A stretch of DNA of 64,000 bases from assembly GCA_049601915.1 (NCBI GenBank), contig JBMYRB010000002.1, forward strand, positions 372,001 through 436,000, given 5' to 3'. The notes beneath the pieces were generated by a model. It ran no database searches. It was not told the origin of the DNA and saw nothing but the letters and a program-made list of their open reading frames with translations. This DNA is from UBA8079 sp049601915 (GTDB taxonomy: Bacteria; Pseudomonadota; Alphaproteobacteria; UBA6615). Every line of letters begins with the position of its first letter. The first letter of the stretch is position 1. The position numbers were made by a program, and so were the translations under genes. Below, piece by piece: positions 33,168 to 41,800 of this stretch.

Positions 33168-34469
33168 ATGGCGAAAGCGGCTAAAACCAAACCAAAAACT
33201 AGGAAGACCTCGCTTGCCGCGGGCAAGGCGCCCGCACTGGCGCGTTCGCCGCTGGCGCCGGCACGTTTTCCTACCGTAGCAAACGTCCGCGGCTTGCGCC
33301 TGGCCGGCCTGTCGGTGGGCCTGAAGAAGCAACGCGGCGTGAAGGACCTGATGGTTGCGGCGTTCGCGCCGGGGACCACGGCTGCGGGCGTGCTGACCCG
33401 TTCGAAATGTCCCTCGGCACCCGTCGAGTGGTGCCGGGCCATCCTGCCCCGGGGCAAGGCACGGGCGCTGATCGTCAATTCCGGAAACGCCAACGCGTTC
33501 ACAGGCCTGGCGGGCGATCTCCAGGTGGCCCAGACCGCCGGGGAGGCGGCGCATCTGTTCGGCTGCCGCGCCCAGGATGTTTACGTCGCCTCGACCGGCG
33601 TCATTGGCGAGCCGCGCGAGTCGGACTATGTGGCGAGCAAGCTGCCCACAATGAAAAAGGCGCTGGGCGCGGGCAAGTGGCGTGACGCCGCCGACGCGAT
33701 CATGACAACCGATACCTTTGCCAAGGGTTCAAGCCGCAAGGTGCGGATCGGCAAGACGTTGGTCACCATCTCGGGTTTCGCGAAAGGCTCGGGCATGATT
33801 GCGCCCGACATGGCGACGATGCTGGGCTTCGTATTTACCGACGCGAAGATCCCCGCGCCGGCGCTCCGGCACCTCGTGCGCTGGGCGTCGGACGAGAGCT
33901 TCAACGCCATCACCGTCGACAGCGATACCTCCACGTCGGACACGGTCCTGCTGTTCGCGACCGGCCAGGCCAAGGGCCAGCCCCGGATCAAGGGCGCGAG
34001 CGACAAGGTGCTGGCCGACTTCAAGGCGGCACTGCGCGAGGTCTTCGTCGACCTCGCTCAGCAGGTTGTGCGCGACGGCGAGGGAGCGCAGAAATTTGTC
34101 ACCATCAACGTCAAGGGTGCGGAGTCCAAACGCGCGGCCCGCGCCGTGGGCCTCGCCGTGGCGAACTCGCCCTTGGTCAAGACGGCCATCGCCGGCGAGG
34201 ACGCCAATTGGGGCCGCATCGTCATGGCCGTCGGCAAGGCCGGCGAGAAGGCGGACCGGGACCGGCTGTCGATTTCTGTGGGTGGCGTGCCGATCACCCG
34301 GCTGGGCCAGCTCGTGCCGGGCTACGACGAGACGCCCGTGGCGGCGCACATGAAGGACAAGGAGATCGATATCGTCATCGATCTCGGCATCGGGCGCGGG
34401 CGGGGCACCGTGTGGACCTGTGATCTCACCCACGGCTACATCTCGATCAACGCCGACTACCGGAGCTAG
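33168..34469 (+). CDS. argJ: bifunctional glutamate N-acetyltransferase / ornithine acetyltransferase
   Basis: Transfers the acetyl group from N-acetylornithine to glutamate in the cyclic arginine pathway, and in bifunctional forms also uses acetyl-CoA. It is 433 residues. The self-cleavage site is in GMIAPDMATMLGF, with Thr217 expected to become the N-terminal nucleophile of the beta chain. NSGNANAFTG and NSPLVKTAIAGEDANWGRI are family signatures. An N-terminal basic, Ala/Lys-rich extension of about 25 residues is unusual but harmless. mutT follows after five bases. Confidence 0.95.
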   Translation: MAKAAKTKPKTRKTSLAAGKAPALARSPLAPARFPTVANVRGLRLAGLSVGLKKQRGVKDLMVAAFAPGTTAAGVLTRSKCPSAPVEWCRAILPRGKARALIVNSGNANAFTGLAGDLQVAQTAGEAAHLFGCRAQDVYVASTGVIGEPRESDYVASKLPTMKKALGAGKWRDAADAIMTTDTFAKGSSRKVRIGKTLVTISGFAKGSGMIAPDMATMLGFVFTDAKIPAPALRHLVRWASDESFNAITVDSDTSTSDTVLLFATGQAKGQPRIKGASDKVLADFKAALREVFVDLAQQVVRDGEGAQKFVTINVKGAESKRAARAVGLAVANSPLVKTAIAGEDANWGRIVMAVGKAGEKADRDRLSISVGGVPITRLGQLVPGYDETPVAAHMKDKEIDIVIDLGIGRGRGTVWTCDLTHGYISINADYRS

Positions 34470-34474
34470 GCCTG

Positions 34475-34894
34475 ATGGCCGATGCAGCGTCCGGCGTACC
34501 GATTCTGCTGGTCAGCGCCGTCGCGCTGATCGACGCAGACGACCGGGTGCTGATCGCACAACGCCCCGAAGGCAAGTCCATGGCCGGCCTGTGGGAGTTC
34601 CCCGGCGGCAAGGTGCAGGACGGGGAGACGCCCGAGGCCGCGCTCATTCGCGAGCTCGACGAGGAACTCGGCATCGACACCTATGAGAGCTGCCTGGCCC
34701 CCATCGGGTTCGCCAGCCACGCCTATGACGATTTCCACCTGCTGATGCCCCTGTTCGTCTGCCGGGTCTGGGAGGGCACGCCGCAACCCCGCGAGGGCCA
34801 GAAGCTGGCCTGGGTACGACCGAACGCGTTGCGGGAGTACCCCATGCCGCCGGCCGACGTGCCTCTGGTCGCCCAGCTGCAGGATCTGCTTTAG
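34475..34894 (+). CDS. mutT: MutT-type Nudix hydrolase (8-oxo-dGTP diphosphatase)
   Basis: A 139-residue Nudix enzyme expected to clean 8-oxo-dGTP from the nucleotide pool. The Nudix box is complete: Gly45, Glu51, Arg59, Glu60, Glu63, Glu64, Gly66. The AQRPEGKSMAGLWEFPGGK start and the PLFVCRVWEG segment match the MutT branch. It sits five bases after argJ, so it is co-transcribed with parvulin-argJ. It is convergent with the membrane protein gene, four bases away. Confidence 0.93.
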   Translation: MADAASGVPILLVSAVALIDADDRVLIAQRPEGKSMAGLWEFPGGKVQDGETPEAALIRELDEELGIDTYESCLAPIGFASHAYDDFHLLMPLFVCRVWEGTPQPREGQKLAWVRPNALREYPMPPADVPLVAQLQDLL

Positions 34895-34897
34895 GCG

Positions 34898-35743
34898 CTA
34901 GCGCTCCGGGACGTCCACGCGCAGGGTCGTGTGGTCGCGCAGGCGGCGGTAGATCAGCGACAGCAGCACGACGGCCACCGTGAATCCGATGAAGTCGATC
35001 ACGATTGGCGTCACCAGCTCGGGCAGGCCGCCGCCGGTTAGTGATCGGTTGATCAAGAAGCCGATCCCTTGCTCGATCAGCCGGAACGGCAGCAGCAGGC
35101 CGAGCACAAGAACGAATGTCATGCGCCAGAGGTTGCCCTTGGCCTGGTTTGAGGCCTCGGACAGGCTGACCGCATGGTCGTTGATCGCCGCGGCTGGCAG
35201 GGCCGGCAGCACCATGCATGAGAGCAGTGCGATCGGCACGGCAAACAGAATGAGGACGACGACAGTGAGCGTGACCTGACCGGCCGCCGATTCTAGAATC
35301 CCGGCCGTGCCTGCGACGGTGCCGACGAGCGGCACGAACGTCGCCGTCACCACAAGTCCCAGCAGGATGATGGCGACCACCACCACGCCCTGGCCAACAT
35401 AGCGCCAGTGCCGGGCCCGCCAGGCGAACCAGGCCAACGGGCCTGTTCGATCGTCGGCGCCGAGCACAAGTCTGTGGAGTGCCACGGCATACATGATCAG
35501 GCTCGCCGTGATGACCGCATAGGCGAGGATGAACGGCGCATTGAGCAAAACATAGGCGATGGACGGATGGTCGCTGCCGACCCCGAGATTGCCCCCGGCG
35601 AGCCAGCCATACTCGACGGCGATATTCAGGCCAATCCAGATGACCAGAGGCAGGATGGCGAGCTGGAACCAGCCGGTGAAGTGCGTGACCAGAAACCGGT
35701 AGCCGTCGGCGATGGTTGGGAGGACGGGAAGCTTGTAGGTCAT
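34898..35743 (-). CDS. multi-span inner-membrane protein, uncharacterised
   Basis: A 281-residue hydrophobic protein with about six predicted membrane helices (around residues 25-45, 70-95, 120-140, 160-185, 205-230, 240-265) and no catalytic motif I recognise. It opens with KLPVLPTIADGYRFLV, similar in outline to the next gene's TLFASLGTAYRFLW, and both resemble the loose YciC/DUF975-like group. Its start lies 13 bases after the stop of that neighbour; probably one transcript. Confidence 0.65.
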   Translation of the reverse strand: MTYKLPVLPTIADGYRFLVTHFTGWFQLAILPLVIWIGLNIAVEYGWLAGGNLGVGSDHPSIAYVLLNAPFILAYAVITASLIMYAVALHRLVLGADDRTGPLAWFAWRARHWRYVGQGVVVVAIILLGLVVTATFVPLVGTVAGTAGILESAAGQVTLTVVVLILFAVPIALLSCMVLPALPAAAINDHAVSLSEASNQAKGNLWRMTFVLVLGLLLPFRLIEQGIGFLINRSLTGGGLPELVTPIVIDFIGFTVAVVLLSLIYRRLRDHTTLRVDVPER

Positions 35744-35756
35744 GCCTCGGCTCTCC

Positions 35757-36596
35757 TCACGCGGCCGGCGGCGGGGCGAGCTGGCGGAACGCTTCGGCCA
35801 ACGCCGTCACCTGGCACGCGATGGCCACGAACATGATCGCCTGCTGGACGAGCAGTACGACGAACAGGAAGGACAGGGACGGCCCGCTGAGCGAGATCGC
35901 CAACCCGGTCAGAAGCTGGGCGACGATGACCAGCGCGAACAGCGCCGGCAGCAGGGAGAACAGGTAGATGCCCAGCATGTACCAGCTCTTGCCGCGGGTC
36001 GCGTTACCGGCGTCGCGAAACCCGAAGCGCCGGTCAACCGCTGCGGCCGGCAGGACCAGCAGCAACCGGGCCGTGATCAGCAGCGTTCCGACAACGATCG
36101 CAGCGCGTCCGAATATGCCGAGGGTCGGGTTGACCGAGGTGAGCAGGCTGATCGGCCCCTGGATGAGGAATCCGAGGAGCATGACCAGGCCGACGAGCAT
36201 GAAAAACCGCGAGATCAACCGCCACTGTCGTGGTCCCCAGCGCATGGCGGCACCTACGGTCATGCCCTCGGGCCCGATCAGGTAGCGGCGGAACCAGGCG
36301 ACAGCGAACATCACATAGGCGACGAAGGCCGCCACGCCATTCGCGATGAATGCCATCAGCTGGGTCTGGTCAACATTGTCGAGATTGATTGTGATCTGCG
36401 GTGCGCCCGGTTCGGCGGGAGGCGGCGGTGTCGGGGCTTCGAATTGATGCTGCCAGTCGCCGGTGGCCCACAATCCGGCGATCTGTACGAGAGAGACCAG
36501 CAGCACGGGCAGGAAGGCATAGGCGAACAAGTCGCGGCGCTCTTTCCATAAGAAACGATAGGCAGTGCCGAGGGAGGCGAACAATGTAATTGGCAT
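35757..36596 (-). CDS. multi-span inner-membrane protein, possible paralogue of its neighbour
   Basis: A 279-residue protein with about five to six membrane helices, opening MPITLFASLGTAYRFLWKE. A proline-rich loop (about 50-65, APTPPPPAEPGAP) lies after the first helix, probably periplasmic. No motif of known function. Its ATG overlaps the upstream methyltransferase stop by one base (TGATG), so the methyltransferase, this gene and the next membrane gene look like one operon. Identity with the neighbour is low by eye, mainly at the N-terminus and in helix layout. Confidence 0.65.
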   Translation of the reverse strand: MPITLFASLGTAYRFLWKERRDLFAYAFLPVLLVSLVQIAGLWATGDWQHQFEAPTPPPPAEPGAPQITINLDNVDQTQLMAFIANGVAAFVAYVMFAVAWFRRYLIGPEGMTVGAAMRWGPRQWRLISRFFMLVGLVMLLGFLIQGPISLLTSVNPTLGIFGRAAIVVGTLLITARLLLVLPAAAVDRRFGFRDAGNATRGKSWYMLGIYLFSLLPALFALVIVAQLLTGLAISLSGPSLSFLFVVLLVQQAIMFVAIACQVTALAEAFRQLAPPPAA

Positions 36597-37540
36597 CAGC
36601 CCTGTTCCTTGTTCGGGTGCGGGTTGGCGGCCTCTCCGGAGGCCCGCTCGACCGTTTCCAGCGCGTCGGCCAGGCGCGTCTCCGCGCTACCGGGACGCAG
36701 CGGTTTGGGTTGGCTCGCATCGGGCGCCCAGCCGGTGAGAAAGAAGAGCTCGAACGTGGCAGGGATGCGGTTGTCGGGTCCGGCGAATCGTTCGCCATAG
36801 ATTTCTGCCGTCCGGAAAAGCGTCTCGCGCCGGGTCGGTGTGCGCCGACGGTCGCGGCGGATGTTCGTCTCGGCCATTCCGCGCAGATCGTGCATCAGTT
36901 TCAGCGGATGCTCATAGGTTACTTCAATGGGGTCGAGGTCGGCTACGGGCAGCGCGAAACCGGCACGTTGCAGTAGGCCTGCGGCGTCGGCCAGTTCGGC
37001 GAAGGGCGCGACACGGGGGCTCGCACCGCCCTCGATTTCGGCCTCGGCGGCCAGCCAAGCGGCGCGGAGTTCATGCAGCGTCTCGCCGCCGAGAAGGGCG
37101 CCCAGAAACAGCCCGTCCGGCTTCATGGCCCGCTGGATCTGAGCCAGCGCGCCGGGCACGTCGTTCACCGCGTGGAGCGCGCCGATGCTGACCACCAGAT
37201 CGAAACTGTGATCGGCGAAGGGCAGCGCCTCTTCGTCCGCCACGATGGTCGGGTTTCCATGAATCCGCTGTCCCGTTTGGGCCAGGTCGTAGGAGATTTC
37301 GCTGTGAAACAGCCGCCCGATCTTTCCCGGGGCCAGCCGTTGCGCGGCGTCGGCGTAGAGCCCGGTGCGGCCGCCCCAGTCGAGGGCCATGGCGAAGTCG
37401 CGGCGCACGTCGGCGGTGCGTTCGGCGAGCCGTTCGGAAATTTCGCGGAACAGGAAATCATGGGCGGCGAAATCCGGTGCCGCGCGCGACCGGCGCTGGC
37501 GCAGGAGGGTCCGATCGAAGATATCCATGGGTCCGCTCAT
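36596..37540 (-). CDS. SAM-dependent methyltransferase (NDUFAF5/BioC-like)
   Basis: A 314-residue class I methyltransferase. The start MSGPMDIFDRTLLRQRRSRA and the phrase HDFLFREISERLAERT are those of the alphaproteobacterial group related to mitochondrial NDUFAF5 (complex I arginine hydroxylase) and BioC. The post-I region is VADEEALPFADHSFDLVVSI, and the domain continues to about residue 250. It is divergent from the comF remnant, 98 bases away; two membrane protein genes follow. Which substrate it uses is not clear from sequence. Confidence 0.85.
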   Translation of the reverse strand: MSGPMDIFDRTLLRQRRSRAAPDFAAHDFLFREISERLAERTADVRRDFAMALDWGGRTGLYADAAQRLAPGKIGRLFHSEISYDLAQTGQRIHGNPTIVADEEALPFADHSFDLVVSIGALHAVNDVPGALAQIQRAMKPDGLFLGALLGGETLHELRAAWLAAEAEIEGGASPRVAPFAELADAAGLLQRAGFALPVADLDPIEVTYEHPLKLMHDLRGMAETNIRRDRRRTPTRRETLFRTAEIYGERFAGPDNRIPATFELFFLTGWAPDASQPKPLRPGSAETRLADALETVERASGEAANPHPNKEQG

Positions 37541-37638
37541 TAAATCTATATGGCACGGCCCAGGCCGAGGGCAAAGCGGGGGCTGTGAAATTGGCGGCAA
37601 TTGACTCCGAATAAAAGTCTCCGGCCAGATAAAGGCTC

Positions 37639-38068
37639 ATGCAGAACCATCCGGACCATAAACGGGACGTCGCCGCGGTGGTTGTGCGGCCGGCCCTGCA
37701 GGCTGCGCGGCAATCGCTCGACGTCTTGTTGCCACCACAATGCTTGGCCTGCGATGCGCTGGTGTCTGCGCCCGGGACCCTGTGCCATGCCTGCTGGGAG
37801 GGCGCAGTATTTGTTTCGGCACCGCTTTGCGCGGCCTGTGGCACGCCATTCGAGTTCGATCTCGGCCCGGATGCGATATGCGGCGCAATGTGCGCGGCGC
37901 GTTTTCACTCAACCCGAAGTATCTCGACGCGGTTTCCGGTGCCCGGATATTGCTGGTCGACGATGTCTTCACGACCGGCGCCATCCTCGATGCCTGCGCG
38001 GCGACGCTGTTGCGCGGGGGGCTGCCGTGGACGCGCTGGTGCTCGCACGGGTCGAACGACCCCGCTAG
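37639..38068 (+). pseudogene. comF: comF (phosphoribosyltransferase-like competence protein), internal deletion
   Basis: The N-terminal ComF part is intact: LLPPQCLACDALVS..LCHACWEGA and APLCAACGTPFEFDLGPDAICGA, a zinc-finger region. The frame then jumps into the C-terminal RNVRGAFSLNPKYLDAVSGARILLVDDVFTTGA, the PRPP-loop end of the family, but out of frame; roughly 100 codons between are gone. Short GCGGCGC homology at the junction could explain the deletion. A second lesion follows: the run of six G at the CGCGGGGGG site must be seven to restore AAVDALVLARVERPR and the TAG at the end. The usual comF neighbours (methyltransferase, grxC) are in place, so it is decayed in situ. Confidence 0.88.
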
Positions 38069-38176
38069 GCGGTTTTCGTGATGACACCGTTGTGAACCGC
38101 CGAGGCCCGCACCCTCTGGTCAAGCGGTCGCTGGTTCCCTAGATAATGGGTCACAGAGATGAAGGGGAGCGACGTT

Positions 38177-38437
38177 ATGGCGAAGGTTGAGATCTACACG
38201 GGCATGATGTGCGGCTTTTGCTCCGCGGCGAAGTGCCTGTTGAAACAGAAGGGTGTCGATTTCGAGGAAACCGATGTCAGCTTCTCCAGTGGCAAGCGCA
38301 ACGAAATGATGGCGCGCGCGAATGGTAGTCACACGGTGCCGCAGATCTTCATCGACGACACGCATGTCGGCGGCTGCGACGATCTCTACGCGCTTGAATC
38401 GGCCGGCAAGCTCGATTCCATGCTCGGTCTTTCCTGA
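38177..38437 (+). CDS. grxC: glutaredoxin 3 (GrxC)
   Basis: An 86-residue dithiol glutaredoxin. The active site is CGFC (Cys12 to Cys15) rather than the classic CPYC. The glutathione-binding TVPQIFID and GGCDDL motifs are normal. ATG 38177 is preceded by GGGAG; an in-frame ATG six codons earlier is less likely. It is downstream of the comF remnant, the usual Rhodospirillales position. Loss of the Pro may alter redox potential; variants with Gly are seen in other alphaproteobacteria. Confidence 0.93.
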   Translation: MAKVEIYTGMMCGFCSAAKCLLKQKGVDFEETDVSFSSGKRNEMMARANGSHTVPQIFIDDTHVGGCDDLYALESAGKLDSMLGLS

Positions 38438-38458
38438 CCCGGTTACCGGCGCGCCCTT

Positions 38459-38977
38459 TCAGGGGGCCTTCAGCGCACAAATACGTTGGATGACCGCCGG
38501 ATGGGGTTCGGTGATGTCGCCATGCTCATAGGCGACGACGTCCAGCATCCCTTCGACCGCGTTCTTCAGTTCGTCGGGCGCCAGCAGAAAGTCCGGGTTC
38601 GACGGCTTTCCGTACTTTTCATTCCCCAGCGCGAATGTTTCGTAGAGCAGCATGCCGCCCGGCGCGATCGCGTCGACCAGCGCCGGCAAGAGCGGCCGCC
38701 AGAGATAGTTGGTCACCACCACTGTTCCAAAGGCCTGTGGGGCGGGGCGCCAGGCATCTGCGCCTGTTTCGAGATCGGTCTCGAGAGCGGTCAACCCTGG
38801 ATGGTTAGCGATATCGCCCAACCGTGAGGTGTCCCGGTCGAGGGCGGTTACATCGAGGCCCAGCGCCAGAAATAAGCGCGTGTGACGGCCCGCACCGCAC
38901 GCGACATCGAGGACGGGGCCGGTCGCTTGTCGCGAAAAGCGGGTAATCCAGGGAGATGCCGGGGTATCTGATGCCAT
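38459..38977 (-). CDS. class I SAM-dependent methyltransferase, small
   Basis: A 172-residue methyltransferase domain. Motif I is VLDVACGAGRHTRLF; a second acidic residue follows in VTALDRD. The C-terminal strand and the RPLLPALVDAIAPGGMLLYETF stretch resemble the tellurite-resistance TehB-like and rRNA methyltransferase-like group. Start ATG 38977 is chosen as the one near the domain; an in-frame GTG at 39022 would add 15 residues. It is convergent with grxC, divergent from the DUF1178 gene. Substrate unknown. Confidence 0.8.
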   Translation of the reverse strand: MASDTPASPWITRFSRQATGPVLDVACGAGRHTRLFLALGLDVTALDRDTSRLGDIANHPGLTALETDLETGADAWRPAPQAFGTVVVTNYLWRPLLPALVDAIAPGGMLLYETFALGNEKYGKPSNPDFLLAPDELKNAVEGMLDVVAYEHGDITEPHPAVIQRICALKAP

Positions 38978-39087
38978 TGTCGTGCTCGATTGAGGCTTGT
39001 ATTTTCTCTCGAATAGCACCAATTCTTCTGCCTTCGTACTCTTTCACGTCGGCGGGCGCCGATAAGTAGCCGCAGAGACCGTTCGAA

Positions 39088-39516
39088 ATGATTAGCTTTA
39101 ATCTGATCTGCAAGAATGACCACGAATTCGAAGGGTGGTTCCGCAATTCGGCCGACTTTGATCGCCAGGCGAAGAAGCAACTGGTCGAGTGTCCGGAGTG
39201 TGGCAACACCGAAGTGTCCAAATCACTGATGGCGCCGGTCGTGGGCGCCAAGGATACGGTTCGGGCCAGCCGCACCGAGAAGGCGGAGCAGGCCAAGAAG
39301 CTCAAGAAGATGCTCGGCGAGGTCCGCGAGTATGTTGAAACCAACTTCGACGATGTGGGGGATGACTTCACTGACGAAGCGCGGAAAATCTACTACGGCG
39401 AGGCCGACGAACGACCCATTTATGGCAACGCCACGGATGAGGACGCGAAGGAACTGGCCGAAGAAGGGGTGCCCGTCGGCAAGCTGCCCTGGGTGAAACC
39501 GCGCGTCGAGAACTAG
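39088..39516 (+). CDS. DUF1178 family protein
   Basis: A 142-residue protein with the family start MISFNLICKNDHEFEGWFRN, four cysteines in two pairs (LICKNDHEFEGW and VECPECG, which suggests zinc binding), a central helical region and the C-terminal GVPVGKLPWVKPR. Widespread in alphaproteobacteria, function unknown. Convergent with ubiG; divergent from the small methyltransferase. Confidence 0.9.
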   Translation: MISFNLICKNDHEFEGWFRNSADFDRQAKKQLVECPECGNTEVSKSLMAPVVGAKDTVRASRTEKAEQAKKLKKMLGEVREYVETNFDDVGDDFTDEARKIYYGEADERPIYGNATDEDAKELAEEGVPVGKLPWVKPRVEN

Positions 39517-39541
39517 CGCAGCTTTGCGTCAAGGCGCTGCT

Positions 39542-40297
39542 CTAAGCGTGACGCCAGCCCACCCCCATATAGTTCACAGCCATATCCGACCTGTTGCGTG
39601 ACCAGATGCCGGTGAGCGGGTTAAAGACCACGCCCGTCAATTCGAGCATCTCGATTCCGCCGGCTTCCAGGCCGTTGACCATCTCCGAGGGTTTGACGAA
39701 CTTGCGCCAGTTATGGGTGCCGCGCGGCAGCCAGCGCATAACATACTCGGCACCGACGATGGCCAGCGCGAACGCCTTGGGTGTCCGATTCAGGGTCGCG
39801 GCAAATGTGAGGCCGCCCGGTTCGACAAGCTGGGCGCAGGCCCCGAGGAAGCTCGCCGGGTCGGCCACATGCTCGACGACCTCCATGCTGAGCACGATAT
39901 CGAAGCTGGCACCGGCACCAAGCAGCTCTTCGGCGGTTGTAGTCCGGTAATCAATGTCCAGGTCTGATTCAGCGGCATGCAGAGACGCGATTTCGACGTT
40001 CTGGGCGACGGCGTCGATCCCGGTCACCTTTGCACCCAGGCGTGCCATGGGTTCGCACAGAAGACCGCCCCCGCATCCCACATCGACGAGACTGAGCCCC
40101 TCGAGCGGTCGGGTCGAATGCCTGTCGCGGCCGAAATGTTCGCATGCCCGGTCGCGGATATATTCAAGGCGCACCGGGTTGAAGCGGTGTAGCGGCTTGA
40201 ACTTGCCCGACGGATCCCACCATTCCGCCGCCATGCGCCGGAACTTCTCCATCTCAGCCGGATCGCGGGAATCTGCGGTGCTGGTCTTGTCGGTCAT
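39542..40297 (-). CDS. ubiG: bifunctional ubiquinone O-methyltransferase
   Basis: Catalyses both O-methylations of ubiquinone synthesis (2-polyprenyl-6-hydroxyphenol and 3-demethylubiquinol). It is 251 residues. It has EMEKFRRMAAEWWDPSGKFKPLH and LRLNPVRLEYI-like N-terminal motifs, DVGCGGGLLCEPMARLGA as motif I, and GGLTFAATLNRTPKAFALAI. Divergent from lysC, the common alphaproteobacterial arrangement. The 185 bases between hold both promoters and a 7-bp GC-rich dyad (40335-40359). Confidence 0.95.
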   Translation of the reverse strand: MTDKTSTADSRDPAEMEKFRRMAAEWWDPSGKFKPLHRFNPVRLEYIRDRACEHFGRDRHSTRPLEGLSLVDVGCGGGLLCEPMARLGAKVTGIDAVAQNVEIASLHAAESDLDIDYRTTTAEELLGAGASFDIVLSMEVVEHVADPASFLGACAQLVEPGGLTFAATLNRTPKAFALAIVGAEYVMRWLPRGTHNWRKFVKPSEMVNGLEAGGIEMLELTGVVFNPLTGIWSRNRSDMAVNYMGVGWRHA

Positions 40298-40482
40298 TGG
40301 GTCGTTGCTTTCGTCATTCTCTTCTTTCGACCGGACCCCGCGACGCTTGCAAGCGGGGTTTGGGCTGAGTATGGATACGCCGCCTTTACATCACAAGCTG
40401 GCACCGCAGGCACCGATCGCGGCAACGCCGCATGTCCTGTGCTTCTATATGTGTGCTTGTGACGGGCGTAATGGAAGAGACC

Positions 40483-41718
40483 ATGGCACGAATTGTTGCA
40501 AAATTCGGCGGGACATCCGTCGCTGATCTGGATCGAATCCGCGCGGTTGCGGAGCGGATCAAGCGTGAGCATGACGCCGGGCATCAGGTTGCTGTCGTGG
40601 TGTCGGCCATGGCCGGTGTCACGAACGACCTGGTCGCGCTGACGCGCGAGGCCCACGCCCTGCATGACGCACGCGAGTATGACGTCGTGGTGTCGACGGG
40701 CGAACAGGTGACGGCGGGCTTGCTCGCTATTTGCCTGCAGGAGAAGGGGGTACCGGCGCGCTCCTGGCTGGGTTGGCAGATTCCGATCCGGACGTCTGAT
40801 GCGCATGCGCGAGCGCGCATCGAGGGGATCGAGATCGAGGAAATGGATCGCCGTTTCTCCGACGGTCAGGTCTGTGTGCTCGCCGGTTTCCAGGGCATCG
40901 GCCCGGACAACCGCGTCACCACATTGGGGCGCGGCGGGTCGGATACGACCGCCGTGGCGCTGGCGGCCGCTCTCAAGGCAGACCGTTGTGACATCTATAC
41001 CGACGTGGACGGGGTCTACACCTCCGATCCGCGGATCGTGACGCGCGCACGCAAGCTGAGTAAGGTCACCTATGAGGAGATGCTCGAAATGGCATCCCTC
41101 GGTGCGAAGGTCCTGCAGACCCGCTCGGTTGAGCTGGCGATGAACCACAGGGTTCCGGTTCAAGTTCTCTCATCATTCGACGAAGCCGTCGGCAGCGAGC
41201 GACCGGGGACCCTGGTCGTGGACGAGGAAGATATCGTGGAGCACGAAATTGTAAGCGGCGTTACCTACAGCCGCGACGAAGCCAAGATTACCCTGGTACA
41301 GGTCTCCGACCGGCCGGGCGTGGCGGCCGCCATATTCGGGCCGCTCGCCGATGCGAACGTCAATGTCGACATGATCGTGCAGAATGTGTCGGAAGACGGC
41401 ACCAGCACGGACATGACCTTCACGGTGTCCCGCGGCGATCTGGATCGCGCCATCGAGATGCTCAACGCCAGCCAGGATGAGCTCGGCTTTACATCGCTGG
41501 TGCCCGACGCCGACGTCGTGAAGGTCTCGGTGGTCGGCGTGGGCATGCGCAGTCATGCCGGCGTCGCCCAGCGGATGTTCTCGGTGCTTGCCGAGCGCGG
41601 GATCAACATTCAGGTGATCTCCACCTCGGAGATCAAGATCAGCGTGCTGATCGCCGAGGAGTTCACCGAACTGGCCTTGCGCGCGCTGCACACTGCCTAC
41701 GGGCTCGACGCCGCATAG
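40483..41718 (+). CDS. lysC: aspartate kinase
   Basis: First step of the lysine, threonine and methionine pathways. It is 411 residues. The kinase domain starts MARIVAKFGGTSVADLDRI; TLGRGGSDTTAVALAAAL and DVDGVYTSDPR follow. Two ACT regulatory domains occupy about 265-411 (ALTRAHS-like VQVSDRPGVAAAIFGPLADANVNVD). An alphaproteobacterial lysC has an internal start for a beta subunit near residue 245; a candidate ATG exists there but no Shine-Dalgarno was confirmed. ATG 40483 has GGAAGAG upstream. ptsP follows in the same direction. Confidence 0.96.
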   Translation: MARIVAKFGGTSVADLDRIRAVAERIKREHDAGHQVAVVVSAMAGVTNDLVALTREAHALHDAREYDVVVSTGEQVTAGLLAICLQEKGVPARSWLGWQIPIRTSDAHARARIEGIEIEEMDRRFSDGQVCVLAGFQGIGPDNRVTTLGRGGSDTTAVALAAALKADRCDIYTDVDGVYTSDPRIVTRARKLSKVTYEEMLEMASLGAKVLQTRSVELAMNHRVPVQVLSSFDEAVGSERPGTLVVDEEDIVEHEIVSGVTYSRDEAKITLVQVSDRPGVAAAIFGPLADANVNVDMIVQNVSEDGTSTDMTFTVSRGDLDRAIEMLNASQDELGFTSLVPDADVVKVSVVGVGMRSHAGVAQRMFSVLAERGINIQVISTSEIKISVLIAEEFTELALRALHTAYGLDAA

Positions 41719-41800
41719 AGGTCCAAATGTTCCCCAGCTTCGCCCATTCCGAGCACGGTCGAAGCCGCGCATCGGCGACGGCAGGGCGGGCGGTGCGGTT

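Noticed and set aside
40335..40359. GC-rich hairpin before lysC as a lysine riboswitch or attenuator
   Set aside because: Only one 7-bp stem, no T-tract, no multi-helix lysine-aptamer layout; reported only as a dyad.
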